From Methanosarcina sp. KYL-1 (GTDB lineage Archaea > Halobacteriota > Methanosarcinia > Methanosarcinales > Methanosarcinaceae): a stretch of DNA of 64,000 nt. Shown here piece by piece: positions 34,086-43,931 of the stretch. The position numbers and the translations under genes were made by a program. Under the pieces are notes generated by a model. It had not been told where the DNA came from, did not search any database, and saw nothing but the letters and a program-made list of their open reading frames with translations. The stretch covers positions 20,141-84,140 of the forward strand of contig NZ_VOUA01000017.1 in assembly GCF_024372725.1 (NCBI RefSeq), read 5' to 3'. Position 1 is the first letter of the stretch; the number at the start of each line of letters is the position of its first letter.

Positions 34086-35045
34086 ATGAGATCAGGTATC
34101 CAGAATCCAATTGGCTCGGAGAAGGCTGTCGAGGTCAAATCCGATGATTTGAGATGCGCAAAAGCGATGCGTGTGACGAAACTTGCCCTGCTTACAAACA
34201 TCGTGCTTACAACTTTCAAGTTTTTTGCAGGGGTGGTGGGGAACAGTGCGGCAATGGTTGCCGATGCTGTCCACTCCCTTTCGGACATGCTGACTGATGT
34301 GGCGGTTATGGTCGGATTCAAGCTGTCCCAGAAGCCCAGGGACAGTACTCACAATTACGGGCACGGTAAGATAGAAACGCTGTCAGCAGGTTTTGTCGGA
34401 CTGGTACTTTTCCTTGTCGGGCTGGAGATCTTTTACTCGGGACTCGAAAAGGTGCTGGCATTTTTTGGCGGGGAAATCCTGCAGGCTCCTGGCTGGATTG
34501 CGGTGTTTGCGGCTGTAGCGTCCATCCTGTCTAAAGAAAGCCTTTATCGCTATACGATCCGGCATTCCAGGGAACTGGAGAGTGATGCCCTTGAGGCAAA
34601 TGCTTGGCACCAGCGCTCCGATGCCATGTCCTCCGTAGGCACCATGCTTGGGAGCGGTGGGGCAATTCTGCTCGGCGGCCGGTGGGCCGTGCTCGATCCC
34701 CTTGCAGCCCTAATACTCAGTTTCTTTATCCTCAAGGTGGCTTTCGATATCTTTTACCGGAGCATCAATGAGCTGCTTGAAGCTTCCCTGGGCTCGGATG
34801 TCAATGAAGAGATTGAAAAAATTATCCGGTGCACCGACGGAGTCCTTGACTGCCACAAGCTCAAAACCAGGAAAATCGGCAGTGCAATTGCTGTTGATGT
34901 CCATATCGAGGTGGATAGGGGACTTAATATCGTGGATGCCCACCAGATCTCTTCCCATGTCGAGAATAAGCTGAGGGGAACTTACGGCGGCAACAGCCAT
35001 CTTTCGATTCACGTGGAACCGCATCCCGGAAATACGGATTTTTAA
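34086..35045 (+). CDS. Cation diffusion facilitator (CDF) metal exporter
   Basis: 319 residues with six predicted membrane helices and a cytosolic C-terminal domain (residues about 235-315, VDVHIEVDRGLNIVDAHQIS). Metal-site motifs HSLSDMLTD in helix 2 and HQRSDAMSS in helix 5 are typical of CDF proteins, which exchange divalent metals such as zinc, iron or manganese for protons. The metal cannot be told from these motifs. Transcribed alone; MRVTKLALL at residue 28 is an alternative start. Confidence 0.93.
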   Translation: MRSGIQNPIGSEKAVEVKSDDLRCAKAMRVTKLALLTNIVLTTFKFFAGVVGNSAAMVADAVHSLSDMLTDVAVMVGFKLSQKPRDSTHNYGHGKIETLSAGFVGLVLFLVGLEIFYSGLEKVLAFFGGEILQAPGWIAVFAAVASILSKESLYRYTIRHSRELESDALEANAWHQRSDAMSSVGTMLGSGGAILLGGRWAVLDPLAALILSFFILKVAFDIFYRSINELLEASLGSDVNEEIEKIIRCTDGVLDCHKLKTRKIGSAIAVDVHIEVDRGLNIVDAHQISSHVENKLRGTYGGNSHLSIHVEPHPGNTDF

Positions 35046-35143
35046 TTTCAGGTAGGGATGCCCCTTCCCTGACATTTTTTCAATCTCTTTTTGAGTTCTC
35101 TTTTTGAGTTCTCTTATTCAGCTCCTGATTCAGGTTTTTTCGT

Positions 35144-35863
35144 TCAGATCAGGAGCAGAGCAATAAACCCGCTTAAAAATATCCCGTCAAAGGTCCCGGC
35201 TCCTCCTATACTTGCAACGGGAGCTCCAAGGTTCTTGATTTTTCCCAGGTTCAGGAGGTCGGCTCCTATCAGGGTTCCGAGCACGCCTCCGGTGTAGGCT
35301 GTGACAAAGCGGCACTGGTCAGCCAGGCACTCGGGCATATGGAAAATCGAGGTAAGGATAATTGCAACAATGGCTGCTGAAAGGGGAGGGATAAGGGCCG
35401 GGGTTGCTATTCCTACTCCCCTTATTGGTTTTGCTACGGAATAGGTCACTGCTGCAACGGCTGCCACTCCCATCCCCGCCAGGGGGACGGAGGATGGAAA
35501 TTTCATTAGGAGATACGCGGAAATCAGGACAGGGATGACTGCCCCACCCACATTTACGGCCAGCAAGGTTTCTTCTTTTATGACTTTACGCATTGGGACC
35601 CGGTAGTCAACTCCGAAAACCCGGACATAACTGTCCCGTACAACAGGAATGTCTGACTTGAGGACTGCCAGAGGGATGTTGATTCCGCTTCCGATGAAGG
35701 AAAGGAGCAGGATAAGGAGGGCATCTTCTGCGGAAAAGCCTATTTTCATGAAAGTGGAGATTATGATCCCGAGAAAGAGGGATCCAAGCCCAAAGGCAAG
35801 GACAACGGCTAAAAGGAGAAGGAACTTCGGGCTGAAAGGGATATAGAAGATCTGTCTTCTCAT
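35144..35863 (-). CDS. DUF1614-family membrane protein
   Basis: 239 residues, about seven hydrophobic helices. The conserved SFIGSGINIPL, NVGGAVIPVLISAYL and GGAGTFDGIFLSG segments identify DUF1614, found in many archaea and some bacteria; its function is not known. Transcribed convergently with the CDF gene. Confidence 0.85.
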   Translation of the reverse strand: MRRQIFYIPFSPKFLLLLAVVLAFGLGSLFLGIIISTFMKIGFSAEDALLILLLSFIGSGINIPLAVLKSDIPVVRDSYVRVFGVDYRVPMRKVIKEETLLAVNVGGAVIPVLISAYLLMKFPSSVPLAGMGVAAVAAVTYSVAKPIRGVGIATPALIPPLSAAIVAIILTSIFHMPECLADQCRFVTAYTGGVLGTLIGADLLNLGKIKNLGAPVASIGGAGTFDGIFLSGFIALLLI

Positions 35864-36095
35864 GGGATTACTCTCTTCTCCGCGGGTCGGTTTTTCGGTT
35901 ATGATATATGTGCTTTCTTTATTAATGGGTATCTGAGTTTTTTTTCAGTTAATCTATATGCTTTTTCTTATGCTGTAGATTTTTTTATAAAGTAAACTTC
36001 TCTTTTAGGGTTAAACTTTCTTTTCCGGGGCTGGACTTCCTTATGGAAGCAAGTGGAAACAGGTTTTGCTGCATTTTTTTCTTTAATACAGAGGT

Positions 36096-36968
36096 TCATA
36101 TGTACCTGAAAGCAGGCTGAAAGGATTCGATGCAGATGGTCTCTTTCCCGTCCTTGTAGATCCTGAGGACTCCGCCAGACTCGGAAACCGTAATTGAGAT
36201 TGCCACTGTGTCCCTGCTGATGGCTGCAGCGGAAACATGCCTTCCTCCCAGGCCCTTTTCAATGTCCACATTTTTCCCGTCCACGTCAAGGTAGCGCCCT
36301 GCCGCGTGGATAAGCCCGTTTTCATCTATCACAAAAACCCCGTCCAGCTGCGCGAATTCCTTTACGGACTCCCAGTTTTTCCTGTCCAGGATGTTTCTCT
36401 GCGCTTCTTCATGGCCTGCATAGGGGTTGAGGATCATCTGGTGGGAGCGTTTCAGGACTTCTTCGGTATCCCCTATTATAAATGCAGTTCCGATTTTTTT
36501 GCCTTCCCTCCCCGTAAGGGCGATATCAAATGCAATTTTCAGGACCGCGCTCATAACTTCCGGTTTGACTCTTTCTTCGCATTCTTTCATGGCTTTTATA
36601 AGGGGATTTTCTTCAAGGTTGTGCACGATTATGGAACTTGAACCCCGGGTCTCGACAACACCCACGACAATCCCAGTTTTCAGTTCCCCAAGCACGTATT
36701 CGATGGCAGAGGCGTGCTGCAGGTGATCTACATTGCCTGCAGTTTCCCGGCCGAGCTGGTCTATGAGCTCTTTTGCGGGGCTTTTTCCATCTTTCCCCGT
36801 AGCGACCAGGTGGTCAATTATACTTTTCGGGCGCATGGAGGTGTAGTAGACCGGTATATCGGTCTGGATCCCTTCAAAGCTCAGCTCTCCGGAGACCATG
36901 ATTGCGGCTGCGTTGAGTTCCCGGGCAACCCGGGCTGCCGTTTCTGCGATTATACGTGCTCTGTCCAT
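36096..36968 (-). CDS. dacZ: Diadenylate cyclase DacZ (c-di-AMP synthase)
   Basis: 290 residues. The C-terminal DAC domain (about 150-290) has QLDGVFVIDENG and GGRHVSAAAIS, the DGA- and RHR-like catalytic motifs that bind and condense two ATP. The N-terminal half (AAAIMVSGELSFE, VVGVVETRGSSSIIVHN) is the pyruvate-kinase-like alpha/beta domain of archaeal DacZ. c-di-AMP controls osmotic balance and potassium uptake in archaea studied. Transcribed alone. Confidence 0.9.
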   Translation of the reverse strand: MDRARIIAETAARVARELNAAAIMVSGELSFEGIQTDIPVYYTSMRPKSIIDHLVATGKDGKSPAKELIDQLGRETAGNVDHLQHASAIEYVLGELKTGIVVGVVETRGSSSIIVHNLEENPLIKAMKECEERVKPEVMSAVLKIAFDIALTGREGKKIGTAFIIGDTEEVLKRSHQMILNPYAGHEEAQRNILDRKNWESVKEFAQLDGVFVIDENGLIHAAGRYLDVDGKNVDIEKGLGGRHVSAAAISRDTVAISITVSESGGVLRIYKDGKETICIESFQPAFRYI

Positions 36969-37347
36969 TTGACCATCCGCTTTTTATTTTTCGCTCCAAT
37001 ACTTTTTATGGTTCTGTTGCCTGCCCCGGAGGTTGACGGTTTCTTTACAGGTTAACATTAAGGGCGACTGTATACACAATTAAATCTGGTTCACTCAGGT
37101 ATAATGTTATGTCTACTACATTATAATTGTTCTGTGATGACTCTCTTTTTTCCTCTTTTTCCCTTCTTATTTTTTTTGCATTTCTTTCTGTCGCTTTTTT
37201 GTTTTGTTTTTGTTATTTTCTCCGGGTTCAGGGCAGAAAGGGTTTACAATATTCCTTCTAGAAGGGGAGCTTCGGCTTTTTTTGAAAAGAAAGGCTAATA
37301 GAAATGTTTTTCTTGTCTGGCTTTCTAGTTTATATTGGTGAAAAGCT

Positions 37348-37893
37348 TTGATCAGGACGTTTATAGCAGTGGAGCTCGACCCGGTTTTCATAGAAAAGAT
37401 CCGGGATATTCAGGAAAAGTTTGAGGACTTTGATCTGAAATTTGTTAAGCCTGAAATTGTCCACATCACTCTAAAATTTCTGGGGGATGTGGAGGAGTCC
37501 AGTATTCCTTCTCTTGCTTCAGCTCTTGATTCCCTTCTCTGTGAGCCATTCGAAGCTAAGATCGAGGGCATCGGGGTCTTCCCCAAGCCTGCAAACCCAA
37601 AAGTCCTTTGGATTGGGGCTTCAGGGGCTTTCGGTGCCCTTCATGATGAGGTCGAGAAGGTGCTGAAGCCTTTCAATTTCGAAAAGGATGACAGGGAATT
37701 TACAGCTCATGCCACCCTTGCCAGGGTGAAGTTCCTCAAAAAGTCCCAGAAAGGCGCTTTTCTTGATGCCCTCCGGGATTTAAAGGATATAACTCTTGGC
37801 AGCATGCGGGTGAATAAGGTACTTCTTAAGAAAAGTACCCTTACTCCGGAAGGGCCCCTCTACGAGACCCTGCATACCGCATATCTGGATTAA
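37348..37893 (+). CDS. thpR: RNA 2',3'-cyclic phosphodiesterase ThpR
   Basis: 181 residues from TTG at 37348, with GGTG seven bases upstream. The two catalytic motifs of the 2H superfamily are visible, HITLKF at about residue 44 and HATLARV at about 120. It opens 2',3'-cyclic phosphate ends of RNA; relatives also ligate tRNA halves in vitro. Its length is normal for the family. It converges with apbE. Confidence 0.93.
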   Translation: MIRTFIAVELDPVFIEKIRDIQEKFEDFDLKFVKPEIVHITLKFLGDVEESSIPSLASALDSLLCEPFEAKIEGIGVFPKPANPKVLWIGASGAFGALHDEVEKVLKPFNFEKDDREFTAHATLARVKFLKKSQKGAFLDALRDLKDITLGSMRVNKVLLKKSTLTPEGPLYETLHTAYLD

Positions 37894-37942
37894 ACCTTCT
37901 TTTTCACCCTGAAAGATCAGGTCAGGAGGATGATAAAAACTT

Positions 37943-38956
37943 TCAGTTTTCGTATTCTTCAAACCCGCTGGAGTAAACAAGTCTTCTGTCTTCCGTTACT
38001 ATAAGGCACTCCACTCCTTCAACGCTTTCGATCATCTCGAGTCCTTCTTCTTCTCCCATCACGAAAACTGCGGTTGCAAAGGCATCTGCATCAATAGCAT
38101 TTTCCGCAATCACCGTGCTGCTGATGAGGCTTGTGGAAGGGTAACCGGTTCTCGGGTCAGAGATGTGGGAGACTTTTGCGGACTCGTTGAAATAGCGCTC
38201 GTAATTTCCACTTGTTGCGACGGCTACGTCCCTGGCTTTAATCACTGTAAGATATTGCTCATTTTTGTTAGGGTTCTGAAGTCCCACAAGCCAGGAGGTA
38301 CCGTCAGGTTTCTGGCCTATATACTTTCCGTCTCCCCCTGCGTTCACGAAGGCGTTTTCGATCCCGTCAGCTTGCAGGGATTCGATTGCCCTGTCAACTG
38401 CATATCCCTTTGCGATTCCTCCTACCGCGACCTTCATCCCCGGTTTGAGGGTTACGTTTCCGTTTTCGATCCTGATCTCTGAATAGTTTACGAGTTCAAG
38501 GGTTTCATTGAGCTCTTCTGCAGTGGGGGGTTCGTATGTTCCTCCCGGGCTGAATTTGCTTTTCCAGAGGTCAAGTACCGGCTGGATTGTGATGTCAAAG
38601 GCTCCGCCACTGGTTTCCGAATAATACTTAGAGCGTTCAAGTACATTGATGACTGCAGGGTCCGCACCCTGAAGCTTTCCTTCACTGTTCAGGATGTTCA
38701 GCTGGCTTTCTTCTTTTGAGGGAGTCATCAGAGCATCAACCCTGGAAATTTCCACAAAAGCATTGTCTATTGCTTGCATGGCTTCGGTTTCATTCGGAGC
38801 ATACACCATTACCGTGACCGTAGTATCCATAATGCTCCGGGTCTGCTGAAACGCCTGAAGTTCCTGGCTTTCCGCAGGTTCGGTTTGTATGCAGCCTGAA
38901 GCAAGAATTGCTGCGGTGATAACCAGTGAAAAGAGTGTTTTGTATCTGGAATCCAT
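37943..38956 (-). CDS. apbE: FAD:protein FMN transferase ApbE (lipoprotein)
   Basis: 337 residues. A lipoprotein signal (LVITAAILASGC) places it on the outer face of the membrane. ApbE hallmarks are TRSIMDTTVTVMVYA, GGIAKGYAVDRA, NAGGDGKYIG and SHISDPRTGYPSTS, with DADAFATAVFVMG near the end. The enzyme moves FMN from FAD to a threonine of target proteins using magnesium. Divergent from mmcA-rnf across a 1.29-kb gap: RnfG here has SGAT and RnfD has TSPITRNGRLVYG, both expected FMN sites, so ApbE is the likely maturation enzyme of this Rnf complex. Confidence 0.94.
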   Translation of the reverse strand: MDSRYKTLFSLVITAAILASGCIQTEPAESQELQAFQQTRSIMDTTVTVMVYAPNETEAMQAIDNAFVEISRVDALMTPSKEESQLNILNSEGKLQGADPAVINVLERSKYYSETSGGAFDITIQPVLDLWKSKFSPGGTYEPPTAEELNETLELVNYSEIRIENGNVTLKPGMKVAVGGIAKGYAVDRAIESLQADGIENAFVNAGGDGKYIGQKPDGTSWLVGLQNPNKNEQYLTVIKARDVAVATSGNYERYFNESAKVSHISDPRTGYPSTSLISSTVIAENAIDADAFATAVFVMGEEEGLEMIESVEGVECLIVTEDRRLVYSSGFEEYEN

Positions 38957-40245
38957 AATCTATCAACTTTGCTTACGTTATTTATCCCGTTTTTGGTTTT
39001 GTTTTTCGTTCTTCTTTATTTTCTGTTTTTATTTTATTTTCTTTACTTTCCTTTCTTTCCAGGTTTTTTTCAGGTTTTTTTCCAGGGTTTTCTTTAAGTT
39101 TTTCTTTAAATTCTTCTTTAAGTTTTTCTTTAAATTCTTCTTTAAGTTTTTCTTTATGGTTCGTTTTTTCCAGAAGCTTTCTTCTTTTTCAGAGGCTTTC
39201 CTCTTTTTCGGATCTACTTAATAAGTCTTTATATTCTGTTTTTGTCAGTTCCTTATATACTTACTATTTTTATGTGCATTGTTCTTGTCCTTTTTCTGGA
39301 AGTTTTTTGGTTTTTTCCATATTTTTCTTTTATTTTTTAGTCTTCTTACATTTCATATATTATTTCTTCTTTTAATTCCAGGTCCGATTTCTTTTTTTGG
39401 TCAATCTCATTTTTTGGTTTTCCTGCTGTCTTTTTTTCGTTTTAGGGCATTTTTCCGTCGAATCTCTTCTATGGTCTTAAAATGTTTTTCCTTTAGCTGT
39501 GCGCTTCGATATTTATTTATTACACATTTTATATATATTATATGTTTTTTGTTTCTTCATGTTCCAGCAATCCGTTTTTTGCGGGTTAAAAATGCCTTTT
39601 TATGTGGTAGCCGATTGTGGAATCTTTTTTTCTAATCCATCATGTATAATCATGTATTTCTTTTCGGAAAGTTATATATATTAATAATGTGTAATTTTTA
39701 AATTATATTGTATATATTTTATATATTTCAATAATATACGCCTCATAATATATATAAAGTATATATTTTTAATACTTTATTAACGTATATTGCATTCCCT
39801 AAAACTTATTTCGAAAGAAATAAGTAGTACCTCTGGCAAACATTTTTCGTTGAAGTGCAATTTACCTTTGTTTTTCAGGAATAAAATGGACTATAGTAAG
39901 TAAGAAAAGGAAAAGCCGGTGATCGAAAAAGCCTTCAGGGAAACCAGAAGATGCCAACAGGGCCATCTAGCTGTGCGTGCCAGTTCCTTCTCTAACTTGA
40001 GGTTTCCGTTTTAATTTAATTCCTGTAATCCCGGAATCCGGATGTGCATTGTGCATCTACTGAAGGTTGGAGGGGACGGCAGTGTATACCTCCTTCTGGC
40101 CGTGTACGATCCAGCCGCGGACATCCTTGAATCTCATTCATCGCCCAAAATAAGAATTACTGAAATTTCTTAAAATTTGAAGTATGTTTATTCGGCAAAA
40201 ATGAACATAACAACGTGAACACAAAAAAGAAAGAATGTGGTCGTT
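38957..40245. other. Long AT-rich intergenic region upstream of mmcA-rnf, with GC-rich structured island
   Basis: No gene is credible in 1,289 bp. Part 38990-39480 is T-rich and includes 2.6 copies of a 24-bp unit (39097-39158). Part 39640-39830 is extremely AT-rich and likely holds the promoter. From about 39915 to 40140 composition becomes balanced and several hairpins appear: AGATG/CATCT around 39950-39970, GATGTGCA/TGCATC around 40040-40057, GGAGG/CCTCC around 40071-40103. This may be a long structured leader of the operon. I recognise no known riboswitch. Confidence 0.5.
39097..39158. repeat. 24-bp T-rich tandem repeat
   Basis: AGTTTTTCTTTAAATTCTTC plus TTTA recurs at 39097 and 39121, then partly from 39145. 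It lies behind the apbE start, in the divergent intergenic region. Confidence 0.8.
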
Positions 40246-41751
40246 ATGAATAGGTTAAATCTGATGGTGTCGGGAGTCGCGGTGCTGCTTCTCGTGCTCG
40301 CGGTCGGATACACCTCCCTTGGTTACAGTGGGAATGATGCAATTTCAACCCACTATATGACAAAGGGTGAGTGGTCCGATGCGGTCTGTGGAGTATGTCA
40401 CTACGGTGCCTACGAGCAAGTAAATAATTCTTATCATGTACAGGTTGATATGGACCGGTGGTCTCCCCTCACGAATTTTGATCTTGAAACGTCCGGAAAG
40501 GACGCCTGGGTTGCTGAGTTTGGAAAGTACCACCCGGGTGGGGGACCACTTGCGGAAGAGAAATACGGCATCGCAGTCGATTGCTGGATGTGCCATGAAC
40601 AGTATGGCCTCTACGACTTCGAAGCCAGAGGAGAGGCTATTGCAAACGGGGATTACGAAAACGCACACAAGGTGGCAATGGAAGAATCCACAAAGGCTGC
40701 CCAGACAAGCCCCATTCAAACCTTTACCTACAGTGCCAATCTTTTAACCCCCTACCCCCTGCTGTTCTTCTTCCATGGCGCTGTGAACGGGCCCCCGCAT
40801 GAAACCTCCTGTTCCGAGCAGTGTCACCTGCAGGATGTGCCAGTAAGGGCTGTTACCTGGGGTTCCGAGGAAGACTACAAAGAATACGATGCTCACGCAA
40901 AGAACGGTGTGGAGTGTTTCGAGTGCCACGAAATGGAAGGCTACATCATAACCTCTAACCACCAGATCGGGCGTGGAAACGTATCCGATTCCCCTGACCT
41001 TCCGGAGAGCCACTTTGATGATACCATGAAGAGCTGTGATGATGAAGGATGTCACATAGGTATCTCCCACGGGCCCTTTGCAGACTCGCACATGGAGTTC
41101 CTTGACTGTACTTCCTGCCACATCCCCATGCTTCCGGGAGGAGAACTGGAAGGTGGCAAGCCTCTCAAGGCCTTCAGCTGGCAGAACGGAGAAAGGGAAG
41201 ACGTTTACTGGGAAGAAGACTTCCAGCCTGTCCTTGCCTGGTACAACGGAAACTTCGGAGATGTCCTGCCCTCAGTGGACACAAGGAATGACAGTGATGT
41301 AAAGCTCACCCCGTTCAACAAGATTACCGGAACCTGGTGGGACGCAGGCACTGACCCCGAAGTGCTCGCAGACCCGAACAACAGTACCTCTACCGGAGAC
41401 GCGATCCCGGTACAGTACGTGAAGGCTGCAGATGCTGATGGTAACGGAGAGGTTACGGTTGAAGAAATGCAGGCTTATGATGCCGATGGAGACGGCCAGC
41501 CGGATTACCCGAATGCCGTACTCAGGACTGTCGAACTCTACTACCAGGTGTCTCACAACATCGTCAGCAGGGATGTAGGAATGATTGACCCCCTGACCTG
41601 TAGGGACTGCCACGGAAGTGCAGCTGTTATCGACTGGCAATCCATCGGGTACGTTGAGGACCCGGGAGGAGAGTCGTCAGCAGTCAAGAGCATCGGTGTA
41701 ACCTACGAGAAGCCGAGGCCTGTGGAAGTTGAACAGGAGCCTGCATTCTAA
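40246..41751 (+). CDS. mmcA: Multiheme cytochrome c MmcA
   Basis: About 501 residues from ATG 40246 (a GTG lies 9 bp upstream). After a signal-anchor helix (LMVSGVAVLLLVLAVGYTS) seven heme-binding motifs follow: five CXXCH (CGVCH, CWMCH, CFECH, CTSCH, CRDCH), one CX3CH (CSEQCH) and one CX4CH (CDDEGCH). This is the pattern of the M. acetivorans Rnf-linked heptaheme cytochrome, which passes electrons at the outer face to methanophenazine or extracellular acceptors. Near residues 400-430 two calcium-loop-like stretches, DADGNGEVTVEE and DADGDGQPDY, are present. rnfC begins 14 bp downstream behind an AGGAGGTGG site. Confidence 0.95.
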   Translation: MNRLNLMVSGVAVLLLVLAVGYTSLGYSGNDAISTHYMTKGEWSDAVCGVCHYGAYEQVNNSYHVQVDMDRWSPLTNFDLETSGKDAWVAEFGKYHPGGGPLAEEKYGIAVDCWMCHEQYGLYDFEARGEAIANGDYENAHKVAMEESTKAAQTSPIQTFTYSANLLTPYPLLFFFHGAVNGPPHETSCSEQCHLQDVPVRAVTWGSEEDYKEYDAHAKNGVECFECHEMEGYIITSNHQIGRGNVSDSPDLPESHFDDTMKSCDDEGCHIGISHGPFADSHMEFLDCTSCHIPMLPGGELEGGKPLKAFSWQNGEREDVYWEEDFQPVLAWYNGNFGDVLPSVDTRNDSDVKLTPFNKITGTWWDAGTDPEVLADPNNSTSTGDAIPVQYVKAADADGNGEVTVEEMQAYDADGDGQPDYPNAVLRTVELYYQVSHNIVSRDVGMIDPLTCRDCHGSAAVIDWQSIGYVEDPGGESSAVKSIGVTYEKPRPVEVEQEPAF

Positions 41752-41765
41752 GGAGGTGGCAAACG

Positions 41766-43073
41766 TTGAGCGACGTTATCAAACTGGATAAATTGCCTGA
41801 AAAGGCGATCATACCCTTAAGGCAGCATGATGGGATTGCATGTGCCCCTCTTGTCAAGAAAGGCGACGAAGTTATCTTTGGGCAGAAGCTCGGGGACTGT
41901 GAAGGCAGCGACCTCGCTTATGTCCATTCCCCCTTCTGCGGGACTGTCGCATCTATTGAGTTGATGCCGAATCCCAGCGGAAAAAGGATCTTAAGCGTTG
42001 TGCTCACACCTTCGGAGTGCGCACAGTCCGTCGATTTCGTGCCGGAAAAGAACGCTTCCCCTTCAAGGCTAATTGAACTCATCAAGGAAGCGGGCATTGT
42101 AGAATACTACGAAAAGCCCACATACCTTGCCTTAAAGCCGGGAAAGAGGGTCGACACTCTGCTTATGAATGCAACTTTCCCCCTGATCACCCATGCTTAC
42201 CTGAATTCCCTGGACAAGGTCCTCAAGGGGTTCAAGCTCATGCTCGAAGCAGGCGGGATTTCCAGGGGGGCAATTATAGTCCGGGCGGACGACAAGGAAT
42301 CCATTAAAGCATTCAAAAATGCAACTTTTGAAGGAAAACCCCTTACCGTTGCCCCGATTATCGGAAAGAGGCACGCAGACTACTACTTCGAAGACTCAGA
42401 GGACGAAATTCTCGTGCTTGCAGCAGGAAAAGTCACCTATACCCCAACTATGATGAACCTGCTCTCGGCCGATGTGATGGGCAGGAAGATCCCTCTGGGG
42501 CACGGACCTGCAGATGAGCATATTGTGGTATGCGGAGTAAAGTCTGCAAAGGCCGTATATGATGCTATATATGAAGGCAAGCCCTACCTCGAAAACGCGG
42601 TTACGGTAACTGGAGCTGTCAACAACCCAAGAAGTGTATTCGTCAGGTTTGGCACCCCGATAAAAGATGTGATCGAAGCCTGCGGAGGCTACAAGGGCGA
42701 ACCTGGCAAGCTTATTGTCAACGGGTCCAGGGGCGGAGTGGCTGTGTACACGGACGAAGCCCCGGTGGTCAAGAACACAACCGGAATCGTTGTCCAGACA
42801 AAGGACGAAGTTCTGAGAGATGAAGCGGGGGCCTGTATCCACTGCGCTCGCTGTGTGGATGTCTGTCCTATGAACCTGCTTCCGACCAGGATTGCTTCCT
42901 ACTCGGATCTCGGAAGATACGAGGAATGTGAGCAGCTGTATGCCATGAACTGCATTGAGTGCGGAGCATGTGCTGTAGTCTGTCCCTCAAAGAGGCATCT
43001 TGTGCAATTAATCAGATATTCAAAGCTTCAGATCAACAATATGTGTGCTGCTGAGGCAAGAGGAGGCGACTAA
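41766..43073 (+). CDS. rnfC: Rnf complex subunit RnfC
   Basis: 435 residues from TTG at 41766, with AGGAGGTGG as ribosome site. An N-terminal barrel-sandwich region (PLRQHDGIACAPLVKKGDEV) precedes the Rossmann-like and SLBB domains and two [4Fe-4S] motifs, CIHCARCVDVCP and CIECGACAVVCP. In bacteria RnfC docks NADH; methanogens use ferredoxin with cytochrome c and methanophenazine, and the nucleotide role may be lost. First rnf gene, 3 bp... directly followed by rnfD. Confidence 0.96.
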   Translation: MSDVIKLDKLPEKAIIPLRQHDGIACAPLVKKGDEVIFGQKLGDCEGSDLAYVHSPFCGTVASIELMPNPSGKRILSVVLTPSECAQSVDFVPEKNASPSRLIELIKEAGIVEYYEKPTYLALKPGKRVDTLLMNATFPLITHAYLNSLDKVLKGFKLMLEAGGISRGAIIVRADDKESIKAFKNATFEGKPLTVAPIIGKRHADYYFEDSEDEILVLAAGKVTYTPTMMNLLSADVMGRKIPLGHGPADEHIVVCGVKSAKAVYDAIYEGKPYLENAVTVTGAVNNPRSVFVRFGTPIKDVIEACGGYKGEPGKLIVNGSRGGVAVYTDEAPVVKNTTGIVVQTKDEVLRDEAGACIHCARCVDVCPMNLLPTRIASYSDLGRYEECEQLYAMNCIECGACAVVCPSKRHLVQLIRYSKLQINNMCAAEARGGD

Positions 43074-43931
43074 ATGCCCTTTACTGTATCCCCACCTCCT
43101 CACATAAAGGCAGGTGTGTCGGTTAAGTCATTAATGTGGAGCAGATTTATTGTTCTTCTCCCTGTATGTTTAGCTTCGATTTACTTATTTGGGTTCCCTG
43201 CTCTTGGCAATCTTATTGCCGGAGTGCTGGGTGCAGTCTTTATCGAACTGGCAATCCAAAAAACTTTCAAACAAAGAGTCACAATCGGTGATGGAAATGC
43301 AGCATACCTGGGTCTGCTGATCGCACTGATGGTTCCCCCTACAGTGCCTTTCTGGATGCCATTTATCGCTGCAGTCTTCGGGGTAGGAGTTGTAAAGCAT
43401 GCTTTCGGAGGGCTTGGTTCTTATATGTTCCACCCTGCGCTGGCTGCCTGGGTCTTTTTGAAGCTCTCCTGGACCCAGACTATGGTTCCTGCTTCAATTC
43501 CTCAGCTTGGTGGGTTCTCAGACCTTATCATTGAAAATGGAGCAGGGTTCCTGGTAGATGCTTCCCCCATTGCAATGATCGGCGTACTGTACCTGATTGC
43601 TCGGAAGTACATCGAATGGAGAATCCCCCTGACGTATCTCCTGACAACAGTTTTGCTGGTTGTTTTGCTTGGAGATCCTCTGTCTTATGTCTTTACAGGT
43701 TCCTTCCTGCTCGGAGTGTTTTTCATTGCAACTGAAACCTCGACTTCCCCAATTACCCGGAATGGAAGGCTTGTTTACGGTATTGCATGTGGATTTTTAA
43801 CGGTGATTTACGGGTACTTCACCGGGAATTATATCGAGGGAACTTTTTATGGACTGCTGCTTGCAAACGCCATATCCCCGTTGATTGAACGCTCCACCCT
43901 TCCAAAGCCCTTTGGAGGTGTTGAAGCATGA
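43074..43931 (+). CDS. rnfD: Rnf complex subunit RnfD
   Basis: 285 residues, about nine or ten membrane helices. Starts directly after the rnfC stop. TETSTSPITRNGRLVYG matches the segment where bacterial RnfD carries covalent FMN on threonine (Thr of SPIT). LGSYMFHPALAAWVFL is another family mark. Part of the membrane core that couples electron flow to sodium transport. Confidence 0.96.
   Translation: MPFTVSPPPHIKAGVSVKSLMWSRFIVLLPVCLASIYLFGFPALGNLIAGVLGAVFIELAIQKTFKQRVTIGDGNAAYLGLLIALMVPPTVPFWMPFIAAVFGVGVVKHAFGGLGSYMFHPALAAWVFLKLSWTQTMVPASIPQLGGFSDLIIENGAGFLVDASPIAMIGVLYLIARKYIEWRIPLTYLLTTVLLVVLLGDPLSYVFTGSFLLGVFFIATETSTSPITRNGRLVYGIACGFLTVIYGYFTGNYIEGTFYGLLLANAISPLIERSTLPKPFGGVEA

Noticed and set aside
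38889..39684. Phe-rich open frames upstream of apbE
   Set aside because: They come from T-rich repeats (FFKFFFKFF type) without ribosome sites.
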